This document shows, piece after piece, positions 45,765 through 55,853 of a stretch of DNA of 64,000 bases. The notes under the pieces are model-generated. The model had not been told where the DNA came from and ran no database searches. It saw only the letters and a program-made list of their open reading frames with translations. The DNA lies in the NCBI RefSeq assembly GCF_964656455.1, contig NC_135717.1, forward strand, positions 149,905,793 through 149,969,792, in the 5' to 3' direction. Made by a program: the position numbers and the translations under genes. The DNA comes from Halichoerus grypus. Lineage: Eukaryota > Chordata > Mammalia > Carnivora > Phocidae. Each line of letters opens with the position of its first letter. The first letter of the stretch is position 1.

Positions 45765-46014
45765 CAGACAGCACCAATGGGCAGTGGATTTATGGAGAGA
45801 CGCTCAACCTCATGGAAGTGAGGAAAATGCAAATCAAAACAATAATGACATAGCTTTTCACATCTAGCTGACTGGCAAAAATTTGAAAAGACTGATTTCT
45901 TTTGGGATTGCATGTTGATATAATCACTTTGGAAAGCAATTTGGGAATATCTAATAAAGTTGAAGAAGTGTGTGTCCTTCCCAACAATTCCATTCCTTTT
46001 TATAGACCCTAAAT
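45765..46014 (+). mobile_element. Old L1 ORF2-end fragment, sense (first part)
   Basis: ACGCTCAACCTCATGGAAGT, GGAAAATGCAAATCAAAACA, CTAGCTGACTGGCAAAAATT, GGAAAGCAATTTGGGAATAT and CCCAACAATTCCATTCC follow the sense order of L1 ORF2. The 146-codon minus-strand frame at 45761-46201 is its antisense plus a hAT piece and is not a gene. Confidence 0.7.
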
Positions 46015-46165
46015 CAGTGCTTCTCCAAGTCAAATGTGCTTCTGCATCACCTGGGTATATTGTTTCAAAGCAGAAGTGCAGCCTATATTTATAAGGTCTG
46101 AAGTGGGGCCTGAGATCTGAATTTCTAGCAAGCTTCCAGTCAGTGCTGGTGCTGCTAGTGTACAA
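46015..46165 (+). mobile_element. MER5-like hAT-Charlie fragment inside an L1
   Basis: CAGTGCTTCTCCAAGTCAAA, CTGCATCACCTGGGTATATT, TGGGGCCTGAGATCTGAATT and CTAGCAAGCTTCCAGTCAGT follow MER5 order. L1 text resumes after it. Confidence 0.7.
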
Positions 46166-46199
46166 ATGAGCAAGAGTTAGAGGCTCTCTTGCTGGGTCC

Positions 46200-46295
46200 A
46201 CAATGGGAGTTGTGCAAGAAGGGTTATTGCAATATTAATTACAAGAGTAAGAAATGGGAATTACACATATTTAATAAGGGTTTGAAAACATGTAT
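46200..46295 (+). mobile_element. Old L1 ORF2-end fragment, sense (second part)
   Basis: AGGGTTATTGCAATATTAAT and AGAGTAAGAAATGGGAAT continue the L1 order interrupted at 46014. Short. Confidence 0.45.
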
Positions 46296-46599
46296 GGGAA
46301 TATGTCCCCCAACTTCAGACAATGGTTTTCTTTGGAGAGTGATTTAAAGGGATTAGATGAAGAGAGACACGCAGGAGGCTATAATTCTGTGTGTGTGTGT
46401 GTGAAAACTTGTTCAGTGAGAAAACATGTAGCCCTTCTTAGGACACATGTTGATCACTCATTCATCAAAAAAGTGGACAAATATGAGAAAGTTGTAGTTC
46501 ACTCCATGACACAAAGGCCAATGTGTCTTATTCTTCGTCCCCGAGGACTTAAAAATGTGCTTAAATGTCAATATTAGGTTCTTTCATCTGAGATGTGAT

Positions 46600-46810
46600 A
46601 TAGTAGAGAGGGCTGCAGAAAGCCCTATCCTGATCTTGGCTCCAAAATCCAGCTTTAATGTCTACTAGCTGCTTGGTCTTTAGCAAATCATCCAGACTTG
46701 CAGAAGCACAGTTTTTTAATCTTTAATTTAGGAAATCACAATATCTACCATCTTAGCAAAGTGAGAGACACATTTGTAAAATGCCTGACACTCAGTAAAC
46801 ATTCAGAAGA
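46600..46810 (+). mobile_element. MIR
   Basis: AAAATCCAGCTTTAATGTCT, CTAGCTGCTTGGTCTTTAGC, CAGTTTTTTAATCTTTAATT, then AAAATGCCTGACACTCAGTA and AACATTCAG follow MIR order. Confidence 0.65.
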
Positions 46811-48380
46811 AAGGCAAAAAAACACTCTTAAGAAATAAGACAATTAAAAAAAAAAAAAAGAGGTAAGACAATTTTTAGGGACAGAGCACAATTTTAAAGT
46901 AGTGAATAAAGAGTAAGGTACAAATGCTTCTCTTGCCTACATCAGCATGGTTAGTTGGGAGAGAATAAAAACCCCCGGCTGCATTGCCAAATCAAACCTA
47001 ACCCAAGGGTTTTGTACACATTAGATATAAAATCATGGCATTTTTTAAAAAAAGAGATAAAATGACTTTTACCCACATTTAAATAATCATATAAACTGGA
47101 TGAACCTGTGCTAGGCAAGGGCTTGCAGGGGGCACAAATGAGAGCTGGTGTGTGTCTAAGGCATAAAGTGGACTAATTCCAAGAGGAAGATAGCTTTTTT
47201 GTCGAATCAGTATCTCTGGATGGAGTCTTATCCATTCCCTGTTAATATACTTAAGTGTTTGCAAAGTATATTGAAGAGAGGGAAAGATGCTTATACTGGA
47301 GAGAACTATCTGCTGAATATGTCCACTGTAAATCTATTTAAAATTCATTTCTCTGCATGGTACAAGGTGAGGTCACGGTGATGGAAAGTCTCTCTCCCTC
47401 TCTTTCATATCCTAGCCATTAAAAACAACAACAAAACAAACACAACAACAAAACAGTCATGGGACTGGAAGCAGAGAAATAATTTGTGAGCCCTCAAAAA
47501 AAGTTTTAGAATTTTTGTTGAATAACAAAAGTCTCCCATGAAGAAAGTCTCTTTTGTTTTCCCTTTCTTCCATGCAGTACATGCTTATAGTGAATCATCT
47601 GAACCAGATTCTGCTAATGTAATGCTACATAAAACAAAGCACATATGTGAAATCCATCTCAGCATTCTCTAGCTCATGGGGGCAATACAATAGTTGGATT
47701 TATTCCCTGGTGGATGTCCCCTCTGGAATGCGTTACCAGTTCATGGACTTCTCTGTGCTTGACTTCACTTTCAGTACCACACTTTCAGTACCCGTAGGAC
47801 TCCATGCCTCAGGACACTCCATGGGGCCATATACCTTTTGGAACTTTTGCTAAGCACAGCAAACAGATTGCAAATCTCCAAATCCTCTTCCCCCTTTGCC
47901 ACATTGCGTCTACAAAATTTACATTACCAGGTCAGATTCAACTAGTGAATGTAAATTTCTTTATTGAAAACGACTGTTCAGTTTCAGAATATGTGCGGCT
48001 CAATGGACAGAAGTATCAGAGTTTGAGCTAATTTGGCTTTTCTTAACTCTCTTACAAGAAATTGAAATTCATGGGAGCGGGAAGGGGATCCCAAACAAAA
48101 TCTTCCTTTATGTTAACCTGATCACCTAGATCAGCTTGACATACATTCTCCAAGGATCTGCTTCAAGTTTTTCTCTCTGAAAATTCTGCCCTTCCACCAC
48201 AAATATTTCACCTCATTCCCAAGTAGATGCAGTGATTTTTGCAACCTCTCTGCAGCTCACAGGGCATTTTAAAGTGTGAGCCAAGTAGCATCAGGTTTCA
48301 CCTGATGTGAAAACATACATTGAAACTCCCATTTTAGTTTTCCATTAGTGAGCTCTATAGACCTGTATGTTACCTTAACC
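46811..48380. other. Unassigned non-coding sequence
   Basis: About 1.6 kb without a recognised repeat family. It includes poly-A at about 46846-46859, an A-rich (CAA)n-like run at 47421-47456 and a small local repeat of ACTTTCAGTACC near 47768-47793. Frames at 47647-47853 and 47804-48031 have no known motif. Confidence 0.35.
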
Positions 48381-48570
48381 CAAGGGTTCTTCAACTTTAA
48401 CATGGATTAAGAGTCACACTGAGGACTTGTTATAAATACATTTTGCTAAGCTCAGTCCCAGAGTTTCTGATTCAGTAGGTCTAGCGTAAGATGCAAAAGC
48501 TTGCATTTCTGGCCAGTTCCTGGTGCTGCTAGTGCTGCTGGGACCTGGGACACACTTTGAGAACTGCTGC
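48381..48570 (+). mobile_element. MER5-like hAT-Charlie element
   Basis: AAGGGTTCTTCAACTTTAAC, CCAGAGTTTCTGATTCAGTA, GCTTGCATTTCTGGCCAGTT and the end ACACTTTGAGAACTGCTG match the family pattern. The two ends are the expected imperfect inverted repeats. Confidence 0.85.
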
Positions 48571-48600
48571 TTTAATGTAAACATAGCTACCAAGGACAGT

Positions 48601-48825
48601 TTGTGTATTGGTTGAGAGCTCAGATTCTGGTTTAATTTCTAGAGTTCCTATTTATTAGCTATGTGATACTGGCCAAGTCACGGACCTGTGTTTCAGTTCC
48701 CTATCTCTAAAAGGAGGAAATCATAGTGTCTTCTACAGAGAATTATTACGAGGATTAAATGAGATCATAGATGTAAAGCACTTAGAACAATGCCTGGCAC
48801 AATACTGACTCAACCAATACTGAGA
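48601..48825 (+). mobile_element. MIR, near full length
   Basis: GGTTGAGAGCTCAGATTCTG, TATTTATTAGCTATGTGATA, TTCAGTTCCCTATCTCTAAA, TACGAGGATTAAATGAGATC and AGAACAATGCCTGGCACAAT are in MIR order. Confidence 0.9.
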
Positions 48826-48944
48826 TAAGATTCCATTTTCAAGTAGCAGGACATTTCTCCTGCCCTTTGAAATCAGCATATTCCTTTTTTTTGTGGATTT
48901 TCCACCTAGTCTACCATGGGGACTTTCATCTTCATAAAAGTGCA

Positions 48945-49645
48945 ATACTGGCTTTATTTTAGAAAAATTTCAAGCTTACAAAACACTATAAAAACGAATA
49001 TGGCAAAGACTCATAAATATAGGTACCATGTAACTTTGTTGAATGTTAGCATTTGGCCATATTTATACAGAGGGGACTGTTCTGATTTTAGTGTTCATCA
49101 TTATCACATGTAATTTATGCCATTACTATACATATATACATATATGTCAACATGATATATTGTTTTGCCAATTTGCACACCTTTATGTAATTGGTATTAA
49201 GCTATACACATATGTCTTCAACTTTGTTATTCACAAAATATGGTTTTTGATTATTCATGCTATTAGATATGATTTATCACATTATGTGAAAGTGACACAA
49301 TTCCTTTATCTATTCCCTTTTAGTTTATGGGATTTTATTTTTCCATTTTATTACAAAAAAATTGCAAACATTCTTTATCTCTCTCTGTGTATACATACAT
49401 ACATATATACATATATATGTATATGTATGTATGTATTTGGAATTTGTATATCTAGATTGTAAGTGCTATTGAAGAACACACACATCTAATTTACTAGATT
49501 ATGCCAAATTGTTCTTCAAAGTAGTTGTTTCAATTTATACTCATAACATCAGTGTATGAGTCTCCATTGCTCCCATTCTTACCAATATTTGGTATTGTTA
49601 CATTTTTTATTGCTATTTTTATTGATCAAATTGGTGTAAAAGGCA
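48945..49645 (-). mobile_element. Old L1 (L1M-class) 3' UTR and ORF2 end, antisense
   Basis: AGAAAAATTTCAAGCTTACA, then GCCAAATTGTTCTTCAAAGT, TTTCAATTTATACTCATAAC and CTTACCAATATTTGGTATTG are antisense L1 text. The 139-codon plus-strand frame at 49043-49462 is built from this and a CATA repeat and is not a gene. Confidence 0.7.
49391..49436. repeat. (CATA)n/(TATG)n near-perfect palindrome
   Basis: 46 bases, CATA units on the left and TATG units on the right. The tract is almost its own reverse complement, with only a 2-base offset in the middle. Confidence 0.9.
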
Positions 49646-49904
49646 GTCTTACTATTATTACCGTTATATTTAATATAACCGCTCCAGGTGTGTAGAAAGA
49701 GGATTTCAAGTTATACAATGCATGGATTGCTCCTGGATTTAGAATCTATATAATTACATTAATGGATATTCTCTTTTTGAGGGTAAAGACACTCATCTTG
49801 TTTAAATACACTGGATTTAAAGATTCCTTTTAATAGCAAGGGTATAGGGAGTTGGTAGTGTTTTTTTCTGATTTTTTCCTACCACATATGCTTTATATAT
49901 ATAA

Positions 49905-50015
49905 TAAAGTTGATTCTCATAGCATTTGCATTAAATAGAGAAGAAACAGTTCCTCTTATAGATAACAAACTTAAAGGTCGAGGGACTTGACAAAAGACAC
50001 CCACTGATTAAATTG
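49905..50015 (-). mobile_element. MIR fragment, minus strand (possible)
   Basis: TTATAGATAACAAACTTAAA, GTCGAGGGACTTGACAAAAG and CACCCACTGATTAAATTGAG resemble the reverse-complement MIR core. Diverged. Confidence 0.4.
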
Positions 50016-50089
50016 AGCTAGCTGGCCAGCTAAGAAGTTATTCATTTCTTGAGTCAATTGAGACTAAGAACTAAACCTGTCTTTTTGCC

Positions 50090-50225
50090 CAGAGGCCACT
50101 GGCCCCAGATAGCCACCTGGCTCAGTCCCTTGCTTCCTTCAAACCTGTGCTCACATGTTCTCTTTTCATGACCCTTCCCTGACAACACTGTTTCCATGTG
50201 TACGTGTGCATGTGTCTGTACTTGA
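50090..50225 (+). mobile_element. L2 fragment (possible)
   Basis: CTTCCTTCAAACCTGTGCTC, ACATGTTCTCTTTTCATGAC and CCTTCCCTGACAACACTG follow the L2 3' region order. Confidence 0.5.
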
Positions 50226-52325
50226 CAGTGTACTTAATACACTTATATAAATATCAGATATCAATGTGTAATTGCAAGTATCTTCAGAACAAAAGAGGTT
50301 AAGAAGTTTTTTAAAATAAATATTAAATGACTATATTCACTAGAATGGTTTTTAATTTGAAAATCCTTCATATGTAATAATTCTCTGTATAAAGAAAAAA
50401 TCTCCAACCTTCTTATATAACTTTATCATTTCTAAGAAAAAAAAATTAGCATCTAGAATATATTTTACTCACATGGTCAAATTGTATTAATAAAAGGATC
50501 AAGGGGTAGCTGTACACACATCAACTAGAATTGTTGGTAAAATTATAAAAAGCAAAAAAAAATAGAAAAAAAAATTAGTGTAGTGATATATGGATAAAAC
50601 CACTAATCCTAAACTGTGTGTATGTAAAAATTGGTCCTTTGTAAGGACATATCTATGGAGAATTCTGGAGTGCTCACAAATCATATGTGCTCAAAGAGTA
50701 GGTGGCACTTTCTGTAGTGACTTCCACATGAAGTCGTGTGCAAATCAGTTGACTTCCACTCTATGCATGGGCAATTAAATACAGGGGACAAGGAAAACGT
50801 CAGAAACAGAATGATATCTTCCAAGTTACTGCAGAGTGTTAACAGGTGGGACTCACTTCATAAAACCTATTCATTGAGACCATATATATACGTGTGTGTG
50901 TGCACGCGCACACGCGCGTTTGCCTCATAGTACTAAAATATACTTTCTTCTCTTATCATAGTTCAGAATGCTTCTCTTTTGATTTAGGACTCATTAATTC
51001 TAACATAATTTTCGATATCTTTCTCCCTGGCTCTTATATATCTTGGTGGACTTTAAGAATCTGGGTCCTGTTTTCTATCCCTTGATATATTGCCGTTCTT
51101 GAGTAAAAGTCCTCGTGCAGTGAAGAAAAGTTGTTAAAAATGGATGACAGTTCTCTTCCTTGTCGTTGATTTGCCAGTTAAAGAAAAAGGCACTCCATCT
51201 TTTCTTCTGCTCCAGCATCCCAGATATTCTGCAGTCACCTTTCCATCACCTTAATGTACTCAGGTACACACCTGGGTAATGATAAGCTCCATTACTGCCA
51301 CTTTGACACTTTTATGTGCTGCTGGAAATGTTTCTCCTTAATTTCACAGTTCAGTGCCACTCTTTGGATTTGGGACCTTGAAATTTTCTCTCCAGTTTAT
51401 TTTCTGAAATACTTTTTTACTTTCCATCCACAATAACTTCATAAAACTGCCAACACCTCTAAAATCAATCTTTTTCCCTTAAACACACTTCTGACATTGT
51501 CTCAGGATGTACTTGGCTCTTAAATTCCTTTTCTCTGCTTAATAGTTTCATCCATGTTTAAGGAAGACTTTGTGGATTTCTAGGCAGTGTGTGATTAGGG
51601 CAACATTTCATTTTCTATCTCCACTATTTTAGTTCTGGTAATGAAAGTGGCAGGTTTCCTGAAAATTTAAGAGGACCACCTATCATAAATATATATACAG
51701 CAAGTTCTTAGGAAAATTAATGTATTGAAATCCTCTGCTCAAGACAGTGACACTGAGGTAGAGGCCAGGATCTCAGGGCTCCTTTTCATCAGTCCAGGTT
51801 CCTCTAGATTCCTCTGTTACTCAGTTTTATGGACAAATCTCTTAACATGTGACAGTCTCATCTGTCTAATAACGATGCTCAAATTTCTTCTTCAAGTGTC
51901 TGTGTGGTATCAAGTAAATCCGTTATGTTTTTAAGGTTCATTTTAGGGGTCAATATTGTGACTGGAAGTAATGTGGCAGACTCAGAAATTTAACTCAATC
52001 CTCAGATATGCAAGGGAAAATGAGTTTCTTTGTTTTTGTCATTTATCTAAGCTTTCAAGAGCTTCTATCTCTTCTTGGAAAGCAATTGGAAAGTGGAGGC
52101 AAGTGGAGGTGGCTTCAGTGAAGAGCAAAGGGGAGATAACATTCTCAACAAGGTTATCAATGGCATTTCTCTTCAGTTTTAAGTAGTCTCTTCAGCATGA
52201 TTCATTCTCTTTTTGAGAAAACCTGTCTCTCATATTACCTCCTCTGTTCCCTGTTTTGTTCCAAGATGGTGTCCAGGTATGTAGGTTGGTTTAAAGATTA
52301 AAAAAAAAAAAAAATGCATCAGCTC
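50226..52325. other. Unassigned non-coding sequence
   Basis: About 2.1 kb with no transposon recognised. It contains the alternating tract listed at 50881-50919. Frames of 60-71 codons at 50590-52186 have no known motif. Confidence 0.35.
50881..50919. other. 39-base alternating pyrimidine-purine tract (Z-DNA candidate)
   Basis: A CA/TA section, then (CG/TG)n, then a CG/CA-rich end, all strictly alternating pyrimidine and purine for 39 bases. The CG-rich half has the greatest tendency to adopt the left-handed Z form. Confidence 0.7.
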
Positions 52326-52783
52326 TGTGGTAGGCAAAATAATGGGCCCTCCCAGAATACCCACACCCTGATACTCAGAACCTGTGAATATGTTAAGTTA
52401 CAATGTAAGAGGGGATTAAAGTTGCAGATGGAATTATGCTTGCTAGTCAGCTGATCTTGAAATAGGGAGATTATCCAGGATTATCTTTACATGGTGGGCC
52501 CAATGTAATCACAAGTGTCCTTAGAAGTAAAAGAGAAGCAGGAGAGTTGATGTTAGAGTGATGCAGGATGAAAAAGGCTAAATATGGAAAGGGACCATGA
52601 GCCAAAGAATACAGGCAGTCTCTAGAAGCTAGAATAGGGAAGGAAATAGATTCTCATCTAAAGCTTCCAGAGTAATGTAGCCCTGCCAGTACCCTGATTT
52701 TAGCCCACTTCAGACATCTGGTTTCCAAAACTATAAGATAATAAACTTGTGTTCATTAACAGCAACTATAGGAGACTCATACA
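52326..52783 (+). mobile_element. MaLR/ERVL-type solo LTR
   Basis: The 458-bp block begins TG and ends CA. It contains TGTGAATATGTTAAGTTACA, ATTATCCAGGATTATCTTTA, GGGCCCAATGTAATCACAAG, TAGAAGCTAGAATAGGGAAG and a GATAATAAACTTGTGTT polyadenylation region. The arrangement is that of a mammalian MLT-class LTR. The exact family could not be assigned, and flanking target repeats were not found. Confidence 0.75.
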
Positions 52784-52785
52784 GG

Positions 52786-54479
52786 GTCGATGTCATATCT
52801 TCTTGGTCTTTGTGGCTCTTTGTGGGAAATCTATCTGACTAAGGGCCACTGGGGTACACAACTAGTTCTCTCTGGCCTTTCCAAGCATCATGCTTGTTCT
52901 TATCACAGAAGTCTGTGGTCTCCGCTATTTGTCTCTGACACAAAGTCCCTGCACGTTTGTCTCTGTGTCCTGATCTCCAGGCCATCTCAAGACCTCTACT
53001 TTGTCTTATTGAAGCATGACGTGTCTAGGCTACATGCAGACTGGAGATCCAGGTGTGATGCTTCATGCTCATCTATCTAAACAGCTCTCTTGGCTGAGCT
53101 GGGCCATCATCCCTCAGGTCTGGGCTGTGCCACCCTACATGGTGGTCCAGGGTTTTAAGCAGTTGTTCTTTTCATTCTAAGTTTCCAGTCAATCTATCTG
53201 ACATGCTAAGGAAGCAGATGGTCTTTTTGTTCTAGGTTTCCAGTCAATCTATCTGACACGCTAAGGAAGGTCAGGCACACAGTTTTAACTGTCTGCTTCC
53301 CAAATCACTGTCTTGTTTCTCATTCTCACAATGCTCAGAATTAGAAGAAATGTGCTTCCCTCACCAACCTTTCTTTTTGTCATGTTCTGTATTCCTTCTG
53401 TCTCTAGTTTATAGATAGTAAAACCCATGCTGTAGTGGGCAAGCTTGAACGTTGTTATGTTAAGGCAGTTAAAATAACTCAGATTCTCTCTTTCTCAACA
53501 TAGTCTGATTTTCAAAAGTACTGTTTTGATATGGGCTGAAGAAATTTGACTCCAGGTCCCAAAACCAGAATTTTGCTACCTCTTTCACTTTGCATATATG
53601 TTGCATAATTCTGATCCTTCAAAGAGGCAAATCCATGCCTCTAGAATATTGATGAGAAAGGCCAAATTCAAGAAAAAAGAGAAAAGCCATTGAATATTAT
53701 TCCCACCACACCAAAAAATGTTGGATTTTTTTGGTATTATATATGCTAATTATTAAAAAAGATAGATTATATAAATGTGAGAAATAATGGTGAGGTCTAT
53801 TACTTAAAATGCTCACATGTACTTAAAATGTGTATTGATTATTGTGCTTATTATTAATCTTTAAATTAAATCACATACCTCAGGTTTGAATTAGGAAATT
53901 CAAGAAAGCTTATTAAAACTTGGACTCTGTGCTGTTTATTATACCAAACTGAATATTCTAAGACACATTTCTTAGGGGTCCTTAGGGTCCTTGATTAAAT
54001 TGGATTTGTGGAATGGTGGAGCTAGTGCAGACCATAAGAAATCACTTAATACATTCCCTTGAATTCCCAAAGTACCATTTACAAACCTATTTAAAATATA
54101 GGCCTCGATTCTTTAGCCATCACTATCATCCCCTCAATGTTAGGAAGATATTTCTAAGCAAATGAAAGCTTGCTCTTTTCCGTCACTTGTATCTCTCCCA
54201 TAATGTAGCTATTGGCAATTAAAGATCATTTTGTCTCTGCTTTTTCTATTTTCTTCCTCTGTAGAAGAAATTACGTTTTTTCTTGGAAATTAAGAATCAA
54301 ATGTACCTAATATTGCAGAAAGACTATATGACAACAATAATTACCTCTCAACCTCAATTATATTAAATGGTCCTTTCGTTGACAGTCATTACTTAGCACC
54401 AGAAGCAAAATAAAGTAGATTATCGACAGTGTCAGAACAGTCCTGACTTCTCTACATGATTACCATGAATGATACCACA
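52786..54479. other. Unassigned sequence with a local tandem duplication
   Basis: No gene was recognised. The 96-codon frame at 52790-53080 shows no known motif. A 55-bp tandem duplication lies at 53165-53274 and is listed separately. Confidence 0.35.
53165..53274. repeat. 55-bp tandem duplication (two copies)
   Basis: The segment GTTTCCAGTCAATCTATCTG and its following ACATGCTAAGGAAG at 53181-53214 recurs at 53236-53269 with one base changed (ACACGCTAAGGAAG). The upstream T-rich part also matches at the same 55-base offset. Confidence 0.92.
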
Positions 54480-54765
54480 TAAACCTATGGCTTTTTAAGT
54501 TAATTTCCATGTTCCCATTTTTGCTGTTTTATTTCTGTCAACCTCCAGACCTGTATTTAACTTCATATGAGATATCTCTACCTATCTTACTGCAAGTTCT
54601 ATATGTCCCAATCGACACTAATATTTTCATTCATTTTGCCTCCCAGATATTCTCCCTTCTCTGGTTTTTGGTATCTTAATTAATAGTTATGATCTATCTC
54701 ACTGGCCATTCAAGCAAAAACCTCAGTAATCACTGTGTCAGTATCCTTGGATTCATGCTAACGCC
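54480..54765 (+). mobile_element. L2 fragment (first part), split by an LTR
   Basis: TCTGTCAACCTCCAGACCTG, CTCACTGGCCATTCAAGCAA, AAAACCTCAGTAATCACT and GTATCCTTGGATTCATGC resemble the L2 order. It appears to resume after the LTR at 54970. Confidence 0.45.
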
Positions 54766-54963
54766 CACACACATAAGAAAGCACAGCCAAGATCAGCAAT
54801 ACTAACACAGCAGCCTGCCAGGTGAATGCAGACCCTGGGCAAAGCCATCCTAGGTCAGCCATCTCCCAGTGAGCTTGCAGATCTAAGAGTTTTAAGTAAG
54901 TGCTGTTGTTGGAAACCACTAAGGTTTAGGTGTTTGCAATGCAGCAGTAGATAACTAATACAA
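54766..54963 (+). mobile_element. MLT-type LTR 3' part
   Basis: CAAGATCAGCAATACTAACA, GCAGACCCTGGGCAAAGCCA, GTTGTTGGAAACCACTAAGG and the terminal CAGCAGTAGATAACTAATAC are typical of the 3' half of MaLR/ERVL LTRs. The 5' half is missing. Confidence 0.6.
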
Positions 54964-54969
54964 CCATTT

Positions 54970-55410
54970 TGCTCTTCTCTGTTCTTTATGTTCCATATCC
55001 AATAGGTTATAGAGTTCTCATTCAACTTCTGCTGGTTATTTGAATCTGTCCTTTTTCTCTATTCCTGGCCACTGCCTTATTCAAAGTCTCGTTTATTTTT
55101 TTTCCTTCTTTTTTTTTTTTTTTTTTTAAGATTCCATTTATTTATTTGACAGAGAGAGAGATAGAGAGAGCAGGAACACAAGCAGGGGGAGTGGGAGAGA
55201 GAGAAGCAGGCTTCCTGCTGAGCAGGGAGCCCGATGTGGGACTCGATCCCAGGACCCTGGGATCATGACCTGAGCCGAAGGCAGACGCTTAACGACTGAG
55301 CCACCCAGGCGCCCCTATTTTTTTTTCCTTCTAAGCTATTGTTAGATACCCATCACCAATATCTCTGCTTGTGGTATTTCCCATTCTGTTGAATCCTCTA
55401 TAATAACCTA
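54970..55410 (+). mobile_element. L2 fragment (second part), split again by a SINE
   Basis: ATATCCAATAGGTTATAGAG, TATTTGAATCTGTCCTTTTT and TCCTGGCCACTGCCTTATTC continue L2 order. A Can-SINE interrupts at 55110-55315, and text such as CTGTTGAATCCTCTATAATA follows. Confidence 0.45.
55110..55315 (-). mobile_element. Can-SINE (SINEC), minus strand
   Basis: Full-length: long T tract on the tail side, AGCAGGGAGCCCGATGTGGG, GACCCTGGGATCATGACCTG in effect, and head GAGCCACCCAGGCGCCCC. Target repeats TATTTTTTTTCCTTCT (about 55094-55109) and the same with one extra T (55316-55332). Confidence 0.96.
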
Positions 55411-55561
55411 AGTGGTAGTGTGATGTAATGGTTAATATTTTCAAATTATGGACGTGAATCCCAGCTCTGTTACTTGGGAGCTCTATGATTAGGAGCATTA
55501 CATAACCCCTCCTGCCTCAGTTTTTTAATGTGTGGAATTGGTATAAAGATAGTACCTGCCT
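55411..55561 (+). mobile_element. MIR, 5' part, split by a SINE
   Basis: AGTGGTAGTGTGATGTAATG, GTGAATCCCAGCTCTGTTAC, CTCCTGCCTCAGTTTTTTAA and AAAGATAGTACCTGCCT are MIR core. The rest of the MIR (CATAGAATATTC onward) resumes at 55787. Confidence 0.88.
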
Positions 55562-55769
55562 GGGGCGCCTGGGTGGCTCAGTCGTTAAGCGTCTGCCTTC
55601 GGCTCAGGTCATGGTCCCAGGGTCCTGGGATCGAGCCCCACATCGGGCTTCCTGCTCAGCGGGAAGCCTGCTTCTCCCTCTCCCACTCCCCCTGCTTGTG
55701 TTCCCTCTCTCGCTGTGTCTCTCTCTGTCAAAGAAATAAATAAAATCTTTAAAAAAAAAAAAGAAAGAA
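55562..55769 (+). mobile_element. Can-SINE (SINEC), plus strand, inside a MIR
   Basis: The least diverged copy in the window: GGGGCGCCTGGGTGGCTCAG, TCAGGTCATGGTCCCAGGGT, CGGGCTTCCTGCTCAGCGGG, CT-rich middle and an AAATAAATAAAATCTTT tail with AAAGAAAG. A perfect 17-bp target duplication, AAAGATAGTACCTGCCT, lies at 55545-55561 and 55770-55786. Frames of 69-90 codons here are chance translations of the SINE. Confidence 0.98.
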
Positions 55770-55786
55770 AAAGATAGTACCTGCCT

Positions 55787-55853
55787 CATAGAATATTCAA
55801 GCATTTTCTGAATTAGAACAGTTTTTCCCAATAGAAGGCACTCAGTGACCATT
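55787..55853 (+). mobile_element. MIR, 3' part
   Basis: CATAGAATATTCAAGCATTT and GAAGGCACTCAGTGACCATT complete the MIR interrupted at 55561. Confidence 0.7.

Noticed and set aside
45761..46201. 146-codon minus-strand open frame, the longest non-ORF2 minus-strand frame
   Set aside because: It runs antisense through an old L1 fragment and a MER5-like element, so it is a chance frame.
49043..49462. 139-codon plus-strand open frame rich in Tyr, Ile and Cys
   Set aside because: It lies in antisense L1 and a CATA repeat. The low-complexity end (HTYIYTYICICMYV) is the repeat translated.
55562..55769. tRNA gene
   Set aside because: The tRNA-like head belongs to SINE copies with tails and target repeats; no intact cloverleaf was seen in any of them.
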